Positions 1 to 5,443 of a stretch of DNA of 7,746 bases are shown here, in pieces. The notes beneath the pieces are model-generated. The model was not told the DNA's origin and did no database searches. It saw only the letters and a list, made by a program, of their open reading frames with translations. Location: NCBI GenBank assembly GCA_903932695.1, contig CAIZGZ010000088.1:1-7746 (forward strand). Direction: 5' to 3'. The stretch's first letter is position 1. Every line of letters starts with the position of its first letter. The stretch is from an uncultured Actinomycetes bacterium. Its GTDB lineage: Bacteria; Actinomycetota; Actinomycetes; Nanopelagicales; Nanopelagicaceae. The position numbers and the translations under genes are program-made.

Positions 1-380
1 AGATCTGCGCTTTCAGCGGCTGCGCGGGCAACAGCGAGTGATACGCCGAGGATCGCATTTGCGCCAAGTCGTGACTTGTTCTTGGTGCCATCAAGCTCGA
101 TCATCTCTTGATCAACAAAACGCTGATCTTGTGCATCGAAACCAATAACAGCCGGAGCGATCTCGTCGTTCACGAAATCAACGGCCTTCTCAACACCCTT
201 GCCGAGGTAGCGCTTGCCACCATCGCGAAGCTCTGCCGCTTCGAATGCACCAGTTGATGCACCGCTAGGTACAGCAGCGCGTGCGCTGGTGCCATCTTCG
301 AGTAGCACCTCAACTTCAACGGTCGGGTTTCCGCGGGAATCCAAAATTTCACGAGCATGAACTGTGTCGATCAGTGCCAC
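1..380 (-). CDS. eno: Enolase (phosphopyruvate hydratase), N-terminal part, cut by the left window edge
   Basis: Enolase interconverts 2-phosphoglycerate and phosphoenolpyruvate in glycolysis and gluconeogenesis, in the cytoplasm. The first 126 codons are visible, out of about 425-430 usual for the family, and cover the N-terminal domain. Recognisable blocks are REILDSRGNPTVEVEV (residues 10-25), the mobile catalytic loop SGAST at 39-43 (its Ser42 matches the loop serine that contacts Mg in characterised enolases), ELRDG, the LGKGV segment and GANAILGVSLA near the edge. The start is GTG at 380-378. It follows an AAGGAG Shine-Dalgarno by 6 nt, and an in-frame TAG at 395-393 rules out a longer protein. 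The barrel domain with the catalytic Lys and Glu residues lies outside the window. The gene is last in the visible run and 49 nt after mazG, so it may be co-transcribed, but enolase is usually highly expressed and may have its own promoter. Identification is secure; only the C-terminal integrity cannot be judged. Confidence 0.97.
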   Translation of the reverse strand, partial: MALIDTVHAREILDSRGNPTVEVEVLLEDGTSARAAVPSGASTGAFEAAELRDGGKRYLGKGVEKAVDFVNDEIAPAVIGFDAQDQRFVDQEMIELDGTKNKSRLGANAILGVSLAVARAAAESAD

Positions 381-386
381 AAGCTT

Positions 387-392
387 CTCCTT
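387..392 (-). promoter_or_regulatory. Shine-Dalgarno of eno (AAGGAG) that decides a GTG start
   Basis: On the minus strand AAGGAG lies 6 nt before GTG at 380-378. No in-frame ATG occurs nearby and a TAG stop precedes it at 395-393, so this site fixes the GTG start of enolase. The site directly follows a 13-bp tandem repeat. Confidence 0.85.
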
Positions 393-418
393 CTATTCTC
401 GGTAACTATTCTCGGTAA
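393..418. repeat. Perfect tandem duplication, 2 x 13 bp, between mazG and eno
   Basis: The 13-bp unit CTATTCTCGGTAA (plus strand) occurs at 393-405 and again at 406-418 with no mismatch. The flanking bases do not extend the repeat on either side. Read in the direction of transcription (minus strand) it is TTACCGAGAATAG twice, ending next to the AAGGAG ribosome site of eno. It occupies more than half of the 49-bp intergenic gap. It could be a simple replication-slippage duplication, or two copies of a regulator or mRNA-leader site. Nothing in the sequence decides between these. Confidence 0.9.
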
Positions 419-429
419 TTCGCTCTTAT

Positions 430-1074
430 TTACTTGCGTGATTCGTACTCTTTAATTCGAGCTATGTACGCCTTTGTCGTCGCTCGTAGCGCAGCTTCGG
501 GATCGATCCCGGCCGCCTGGGCCTGGTCAATTATCCCAAAAAGTGCCGCCCCTACATCCGATTCCGTGAAATCTGCTGGAAGTTTCACCAGATGTTCGAT
601 CGGGAGGGAATATCGGGACTTTTCCGCCCGATAAATCATCTTATTTGCCAACATCATGGCTGGTTGTCCGAGTGGAACGCCATCGGTCGCTGAGGTTCGA
701 CCCTTTTCAATCGCCTTTTGGGCTTCCCAGTTCTCAAGCACATCGTCATAGGTCACATCAGAGTCGGTGAAGACATGTGGGTGGCGATGGATCAACTTAT
801 CGGCGACCCCACGGGCAACATCTTCAATATCAAAGGGCGCAGAAGCGTCGTCTTCAGCCATGCGCGAGTGGAAATAGACCTGCAGCAAAATATCGCCCAG
901 CTCTTCTTGCATCGCTACTCGGTCGTTCTCTTCGACCGCTTCGACAAACTCGTATGACTCTTCGAGCAGGTACTTAATTAGACTCTCGTGGGTCTGCTCC
1001 GCATCCCATTCACAACCGCCTGGTGAACGAAGACGGTCCATGACCTCACGTAGTCGTAACAACTCCGAAGTCAT
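430..1074 (-). CDS. mazG: MazG-family nucleoside triphosphate pyrophosphohydrolase
   Basis: MazG enzymes hydrolyse NTPs or dNTPs to the monophosphate and pyrophosphate with Mg, and are linked to removing abnormal nucleotides and to stress responses. The protein is 214 aa. The N-terminal catalytic domain is well preserved: CEWDAEQTH at 21-29 (families usually have CPWD), the metal-binding EExxE at 38-42, its partner ExxD at 58-61 within QEELGDILLQV, KLIHRHPHVF at 93-102 and NWEAQK at 115-120. The last ~75 residues resemble the second half of two-domain MazG (the LFGII...GIDPEAALRATTKAYIARI block), but the acidic EExGD motif expected there reads SDVGA. This suggests a single active site plus a degenerate second repeat. 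At 214 aa it is shorter than E. coli MazG (about 263). The ATG at 1074 has an AAGGG Shine-Dalgarno 6 nt away (1081-1085). It lies 25 nt after the SurA-like gene and 49 nt before eno, consistent with one operon. The family call is secure; the physiological substrate is unknown. Confidence 0.95.
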   Translation of the reverse strand: MTSELLRLREVMDRLRSPGGCEWDAEQTHESLIKYLLEESYEFVEAVEENDRVAMQEELGDILLQVYFHSRMAEDDASAPFDIEDVARGVADKLIHRHPHVFTDSDVTYDDVLENWEAQKAIEKGRTSATDGVPLGQPAMMLANKMIYRAEKSRYSLPIEHLVKLPADFTESDVGAALFGIIDQAQAAGIDPEAALRATTKAYIARIKEYESRK

Positions 1075-1099
1075 GGACCGCCCTTAAATTACTGTGAAA

Positions 1100-1819
1100 C
1101 TACTTGCTTGATGTCGGAGTTGGTGTTGCTGGCGCAACAACAACTGCCTGAGTTGGATCCCATGTGCCGTACTTAGGATTGACCTTGATGCCAACCTTAA
1201 GCGCCTCTTGAGCAACTTCTTGCTCAAGCGCGGTACCAGCATTCGCTTGTGAAGTTCCGGTCTTCTCGAGATCTGCAGCAAGTTGCTCGTCATAGAGCAA
1301 GCTACGGATATAGAGATCGAGATCTTCAGATGCAATGTTTGCAGCAACAAGTGCTGATGGCAGCTGAGCTGCGCTTCCGATCTGAGTGATGATGTCGGCC
1401 TTGCGCTTAGCAACCTGAGCATCGGTCACAACAACGTTCTTGGACGCTGCGGTGTCGGCTAAGAGGTATGAGATGAGATGGAAATTGAGCTCGGCCAACG
1501 TAAGTTGATTACCGGTTGCAATCTGCATTCCCGTCGTATCAACACCCTTACGCTCTGCGAGGATCTCATTCACGCTGGTGGTGACATCTTTATTTGTCAC
1601 GATGTGCTTGCCGACTTGAGCCGCCATATCTTTTGATTTAAATACGGTGAAGGCGAGTGTGGTGCCTACTGCGGCAACGAGAAGTACAGCTGCAGCGACG
1701 ATCGCGATCAAGCGACGGGAAGAGCTCTTCTCTTCTTCGCTGACTTCGACTTCTGGGGTCGACTCGATCTCCGGAACAACAGACTCGGGCTGCTCTGAGG
1801 TAATTTCTTCGTTTTCCAT
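1100..1819 (-). CDS. Single-pass membrane protein with SurA N-terminal-like (chaperone) domain
   Basis: The 239-aa protein has four parts. Residues 1-31 are strongly acidic (12 Glu in the first 30). A short basic stretch (K31, R35, R36) leads into one hydrophobic helix at about 37-60. An outer domain covers about 64-222, and a Pro/Thr-rich tail ends in TPTPTSSK. The positive charges before the helix predict the N-terminus inside the cell and the bulk outside. Just after the helix, AAQVGKHIVTNKDV resembles the start of SurA/PrsA N-terminal chaperone domains, and VNPKYGTWDP at 213-222 resembles the closing motif of actinobacterial SurA-N-domain proteins encoded next to mfd/mazG. No parvulin (rotamase) domain is present, so isomerase activity is not expected. 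Many relatives are lipoproteins; this one has no cysteine and thus no lipobox. The start ATG at 1819 has an AGGAG 9 nt away. The gene starts 12 nt after the mfd stop and ends 25 nt before mazG. A role in folding or transit of exported proteins is inferred from the domain only. An anchored protein of unrelated function with a similar helical fold is possible. Confidence 0.75.
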   Translation of the reverse strand: MENEEITSEQPESVVPEIESTPEVEVSEEEKSSSRRLIAIVAAAVLLVAAVGTTLAFTVFKSKDMAAQVGKHIVTNKDVTTSVNEILAERKGVDTTGMQIATGNQLTLAELNFHLISYLLADTAASKNVVVTDAQVAKRKADIITQIGSAAQLPSALVAANIASEDLDLYIRSLLYDEQLAADLEKTGTSQANAGTALEQEVAQEALKVGIKVNPKYGTWDPTQAVVVAPATPTPTSSK

Positions 1820-1828
1820 CTGGCTTTG

Positions 1829-1833
1829 CTCCT
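1829..1833 (-). promoter_or_regulatory. Shine-Dalgarno of the SurA-like gene, overlapping the mfd stop codon
   Basis: On the minus strand the string CTAGGAG contains the TAG stop of mfd (1834-1832) and the AGGAG ribosome site (1833-1829) of the next gene, whose ATG follows 9 nt later. The overlap implies that ribosomes ending mfd cover this site, so translational coupling of the two genes is likely. Confidence 0.75.
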
Positions 1834-4800
1834 AGAGATTATGAAGTACGTCTACTGCCCACTTCAGGGTGGTTAGGGCAGAAGTATCGCCTACCGAGGC
1901 ATTTCCAAGCCAATTTGCGCTCTGATTTTGGGCTCGTTGGGCGACCAGCAGGCTCTTGGTCGCGCTCTTGATCTGGGTTCCCGGGTAGAGGCGATTGATG
2001 CGAATCTGGGCCGATTCTGGGAGCACAATGGGCGCGATCTTCAGGAATTTACCTTGCAGCACCACCTCGGTCAGACCCTTGGATTTTGCGTAGATTCGAA
2101 GTTTGGCGACCTCGAGCAAGTTCGTGGCTTCCTCGGGCAACGCTCCGAACCGATCAACCATCTCTTCAACGATCGCGGCAAGTGATGCCTCGTCGTTGCA
2201 ATCGCCAAGTCGGCGGTAGAGATCAAGGCGTAACCGTTCAGATGGCACATACTCGATCGGCAGATGCGCCGTGATCGGCAATTCAATTTTGCACTCTTTG
2301 ATACGCGGCTCGGTATCGATGTAACCCTGCTTGTAATCTTCGACAGCTTCGCCGACCATTCGCATATAGAGATCAAAGCCAACTTCGGCGATGTGACCGG
2401 ATTGCTCGCCACCGAGAAGATTGCCGGCACCACGGATCTCAAGATCCTTGAGCGCAACCTGCATGCCTGAACCGAGCTCAGTATTAGTAGCAATTGTGGT
2501 CAACCGATCATGCGCGACTTCGGTGAGTGGCTTATCAGGCGAGTAGAGGAAATAGGCATAGGCCCGTTCGCGAGCACGACCAACTCGACCACGTAATTGG
2601 TGAAGTTGCGAGAGGCCAAAATTCTCTGAGCGATCGACGATCAAGGTATTTGCGTTGGGAATATCAATTCCAGATTCAATGATGGTGGTACAGACCAAAA
2701 TATCGAAATCGCGCTGCCAAAAACCAAGGATGACATCTTCGAGTTCGCGCTCACCCATCTGACCATGTGCGGTTCGAATACGTGCTTCCGGAACCAACTC
2801 TTTGAGACGAATAACAACTTTATCGATGCTCTCCACGCGATTGTGAATAAAGAAGATCTGACCATCTCGTAATAATTCGCGGTGAATAGCGGCGGTCACC
2901 TGCTTCTCATCGTACGGGCCAACATAAGTCAGAACGGGATGGCGCTCTTCCGGCGGCGTCGTGATATTCGACATCTCCCGGATACCAGTAATTGCCATCT
3001 CTAACGTACGCGGAATTGGCGTAGCCGACATAGAGAGGACATCGACATTCGTGCGAGTCTTTTTCAGCTCTTCTTTATGCTCGACGCCAAAGCGCTGCTC
3101 TTCATCGACGATCACCAGTCCAAGATCCTTAAAAACGACATCTTTCGAGAAGAGCCTATGTGTACCGATCACGACATCGATCGAGCCATTGGCCAAACCT
3201 TCGATAATCTCCTGTGATTCCTTAGCGGTACTAAAACGTGAAAGGCCAGCTAGCCGCACTGGGAACCCTGCGTAGCGCTCTTCAAAAGTCTTAAAGTGTT
3301 GCTGCACAAGCAGGGTCGTGGGAACCAAGACCGCAACTTGTTTAGCATCTTGCACCGCTTTAAATGCTGCTCGGATCGCGATCTCGGTTTTTCCATAACC
3401 CACATCGCCGCAGATCACGCGATCCATCGGATGAGATCGCTCCATATCGCGTTTTACCTCATCGATTGTGGATTGCTGGTCGATCGTCTCTACATATCGA
3501 AATGCCGCTTCTAACTCACGTTGCCATGGCGTATCTGGCGAGAAGGCGAAGCCGGGAGCACTCATGCGGGCTGCATAGAGCTGAATTAACTCACCAGCAA
3601 TCTGTTTAACTGCCTTTCTGGCACGCCGCTTTGCGTTCTGCCAATCGGCACCGCCAATGCGATGTACCGAAGGAGCCTCGCCACCAACATATCGCGTGAC
3701 TTGTTCTAAGGTATCGGTCGGAACAAAGAGACGATCACCAGGTTGTCCGCGCTTAGATGCGGCATATTCGATCACTAAGTACTCTCGGGCAACGCCTGCA
3801 ACGGTGCGTTGAACCAACTCTACATATCGCCCAACACCATGTTGCTCGTGCACGACATAATCGCCAGGACGCAACTCAAGCGGATCAATCGCCTTCTTAC
3901 GACGAGATGGCATACGGGCCTGATCTTTATTGGAAGAACGAACTCCCGAGATATCTTTTTCGGTGATAAGCACGGTCTTGCTGGAGTCGCTAACAAAACC
4001 ATGCTCTATCGGGGTCGCGATCACGTACACGGCATCACGTGTGAGATCTGAGCTTATATTTTTGAGAAGTCGAACCGGTAAATCCCCTGCCTGAAAGAGC
4101 TTGGCAAAGCGTTCAACAATGCCCTTGCCGGCAGCGGTAAAGACCACAAGGTACCCCGCTGAAATCCACTCCGAGATATCGGCAACGAGATGATCGGTCT
4201 TCCCTTTGTATTCCGGAACCGGAAGAAAGACCTCGCCCGCTTCGGCATGGCTATCGACACCACTCGCATACGGATCGATAGAGCTCCAACTTAGCGCTCG
4301 ATCCCGCAGCTCTGGAATTGAGTAATAGCCACCAGCTTCCAGCGCCATCGAAAGGTCGATCGGTGCTTCTCCACCCATAGCCGCACTCGACCACGACGCT
4401 GTGAGGAATTCATTATTTGTATTGATCAGATCTAAACCGCGTGATGCGATTCTCTGCTCATCAAGTAAGACAACCTGAAAGTTCTTGGGTAGCAGGTCGA
4501 TGATCGAAGTGAGATCTGCTTGCAGCAGTCCCATGAGTGATTCCATGCCATCGACATAGATTCCTTGTGAGATCTTCTCCGCCATCTCGGCAAGTTGTGG
4601 GTACTTTGCTCCGAGCAGTCGAGCTTTACTCTTGACCTCATCAGTGATCAGTAACTCACGACATGGATAAATTGCAATGCTGCCCACAACCGGGGCGTAG
4701 GTGCGCTGATCTGCGACGGTAAACCAACCTAGCTCTTCGATCTCATCACCAAAGAAGTCGATGCGAATCGGATGGTCTTGATCCGGCAGAAAGAGGTCGA

Positions 4801-5293
4801 CGATTCCACCCCGTACCGCAAAGTCACCGCGTCGTTCGACTAAATCGGTTCGCTGATACCCCAGATATCCAAGTGAGGTCAGAAGTTCTGACATCTCGAT
4901 CTCTTGCCCGATCTCGAGCGTGATGGGTTGGAAGTGAGCGATCAGTGGTGAGATCGGCTGAATGAGTGAGCGTACAGAGGCGAGAACTACTCGTTGGCTA
5001 GAGAGAGTGCTGAGGATCTTCGTGCGAGCGGCAACGGTGTCACTCTTTGGGCTGAGCTTTTCGTGGGGCAAGGTCTCCCAGGCCGGGAACTCGACCGCCG
5101 CGCCATCCCCGAGATAAGTATTGAGTTCATCGCGGAGCTCTGATGCTCGGCGCGAGGATGAGCTCACTACGAGCAAGGGTGCCTGACTTGCGCGCTTTGC
5201 TAGATATATCCCGGTAACAAAGTGAGGCGCGACGATCCGCTCCGCGCTCTGGTCAATCTCAATTGTTGAGAAAGCATCGATCAATCGACTCAT
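1832..5293 (-). CDS. mfd: Transcription-repair coupling factor Mfd
   Basis: Mfd is a DNA translocase that pushes off RNA polymerase stalled at lesions and recruits UvrA for nucleotide excision repair. From the chosen start the protein is 1153 aa, matching the usual ~1150. Domains in order: UvrB-homology module (FPAWETLPHEKLSPKSDT near the N-terminus; GDFAVRGGIVDLF at about 156-168); a linker with poorly conserved sequence and ITEKDISG; the RNA-polymerase-interacting CarD-like domain starting near 475 (PGDYVVHEQHGVGRY); the helicase motor with Walker A GDVGYGKT at 629-636, DEEQ box at 730-733, SATPIPRT near 756, FIHNRVESID, the GIDIPNANTLIVDR stretch and QLRGRVGR at 899-906; and the C-terminal UvrA-binding/autoinhibitory domain beginning near ELPI at 1004 and running to about 1100 (DLYRRL, DRFGALPEE). 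All motor motifs look intact. I chose ATG at 5293 because AGGAGGT lies 7 nt before it; an in-frame ATG at 5353 would add 20 unconserved residues and has no comparable ribosome site. It is first in the leftward gene run and divergent from ppc. Confidence 0.97.
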   Translation of the reverse strand: MSRLIDAFSTIEIDQSAERIVAPHFVTGIYLAKRASQAPLLVVSSSSRRASELRDELNTYLGDGAAVEFPAWETLPHEKLSPKSDTVAARTKILSTLSSQRVVLASVRSLIQPISPLIAHFQPITLEIGQEIEMSELLTSLGYLGYQRTDLVERRGDFAVRGGIVDLFLPDQDHPIRIDFFGDEIEELGWFTVADQRTYAPVVGSIAIYPCRELLITDEVKSKARLLGAKYPQLAEMAEKISQGIYVDGMESLMGLLQADLTSIIDLLPKNFQVVLLDEQRIASRGLDLINTNNEFLTASWSSAAMGGEAPIDLSMALEAGGYYSIPELRDRALSWSSIDPYASGVDSHAEAGEVFLPVPEYKGKTDHLVADISEWISAGYLVVFTAAGKGIVERFAKLFQAGDLPVRLLKNISSDLTRDAVYVIATPIEHGFVSDSSKTVLITEKDISGVRSSNKDQARMPSRRKKAIDPLELRPGDYVVHEQHGVGRYVELVQRTVAGVAREYLVIEYAASKRGQPGDRLFVPTDTLEQVTRYVGGEAPSVHRIGGADWQNAKRRARKAVKQIAGELIQLYAARMSAPGFAFSPDTPWQRELEAAFRYVETIDQQSTIDEVKRDMERSHPMDRVICGDVGYGKTEIAIRAAFKAVQDAKQVAVLVPTTLLVQQHFKTFEERYAGFPVRLAGLSRFSTAKESQEIIEGLANGSIDVVIGTHRLFSKDVVFKDLGLVIVDEEQRFGVEHKEELKKTRTNVDVLSMSATPIPRTLEMAITGIREMSNITTPPEERHPVLTYVGPYDEKQVTAAIHRELLRDGQIFFIHNRVESIDKVVIRLKELVPEARIRTAHGQMGERELEDVILGFWQRDFDILVCTTIIESGIDIPNANTLIVDRSENFGLSQLHQLRGRVGRARERAYAYFLYSPDKPLTEVAHDRLTTIATNTELGSGMQVALKDLEIRGAGNLLGGEQSGHIAEVGFDLYMRMVGEAVEDYKQGYIDTEPRIKECKIELPITAHLPIEYVPSERLRLDLYRRLGDCNDEASLAAIVEEMVDRFGALPEEATNLLEVAKLRIYAKSKGLTEVVLQGKFLKIAPIVLPESAQIRINRLYPGTQIKSATKSLLVAQRAQNQSANWLGNASVGDTSALTTLKWAVDVLHNL

Positions 5294-5300
5294 AGCGGTG

Positions 5301-5307
5301 ACCTCCT
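5301..5307 (-). promoter_or_regulatory. Strong Shine-Dalgarno of mfd (AGGAGGT), fixes the start at 5293
   Basis: On the minus strand AGGAGGT lies 7 nt before ATG 5293-5291, a near-perfect match to the 16S rRNA tail at ideal spacing. It selects this ATG over the upstream in-frame ATG at 5353. The resulting N-terminus, MSRLIDAFS, fits Mfd proteins of normal length. Confidence 0.88.
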
Positions 5308-5346
5308 CTCGGTTGCTTCGGTTAGGGGCGTTACCCAACAGATCTG

Positions 5347-5371
5347 CCCCCAATCCCGAAACGGGTGGGGG
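5347..5371. other. G/C-rich imperfect hairpin in the mfd leader / divergent region
   Basis: CCCCC (5347-5351) can pair with GGGGG (5367-5371), and CCCG (5355-5358) with CGGG (5362-5365). The loop is AAA, and AAT faces T as an internal mismatch. No T-run follows on either strand, so it is not an intrinsic terminator. If mfd is transcribed from the candidate -10 at 5384-5389, the hairpin would lie near the 5' end of its mRNA, where it could stabilise the transcript or slow initiation. It also abuts the candidate ppc -35. Function is unproven. Confidence 0.5.
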
Positions 5372-5374
5372 TGA

Positions 5375-5403
5375 TTGCTCGCAATTCTAGTGCCTGCCAT
5401 AAC
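5375..5403 (+). promoter_or_regulatory. Candidate sigma70-type promoter of ppc
   Basis: TTGCTC (5375-5380) is a possible -35 (TTG conserved). A 17-nt spacer separates it from CATAAC (5398-5403), a 4-of-6 match to TATAAT. Transcription would start near 5410, leaving a leader of about 35 nt before the ppc ATG. The spacing is ideal but the boxes are imperfect, so this is a plausible candidate only. Confidence 0.4.
5384..5389 (-). promoter_or_regulatory. Candidate -10 element for mfd, inside the ppc promoter spacer
   Basis: On the minus strand TAGAAT (5389-5384) matches TATAAT in 5 of 6 positions. No good -35 sits at 16-18 nt; TTGGGA occurs at a 20-nt spacing, which is too long for a standard promoter. 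Start of transcription would be near 5377, about 85 nt before the mfd ATG. If both this and the ppc promoter are real, they overlap and would compete for RNA polymerase. Confidence 0.25.
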
Positions 5404-5443
5404 CGTGCCTCCCAATATTGCGGAGAGGTGGCAGGATTAGTCC

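Noticed and set aside
430..1074. mazG considered as part of a MazEF-type toxin-antitoxin locus
   Set aside because: No mazE- or mazF-like small genes flank it; its neighbours are the SurA-like gene and eno, the usual actinobacterial context.
1084..1422. 112-codon open frame on the minus strand overlapping the SurA-like gene
   Set aside because: Leu/Ser/Arg-rich low-complexity translation in another frame of a convincing gene; no ribosome site or family motif.
2961..3275. 104-codon plus-strand frame inside mfd
   Set aside because: It lies antisense to the conserved helicase motifs of Mfd, whose coding pressure explains the openness; the peptide has no recognisable features.
5347..5371. Hairpin considered as an intrinsic transcription terminator
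   Set aside because: No T-run follows the stem on either strand, and it sits upstream of two divergent genes, where a terminator is not expected.
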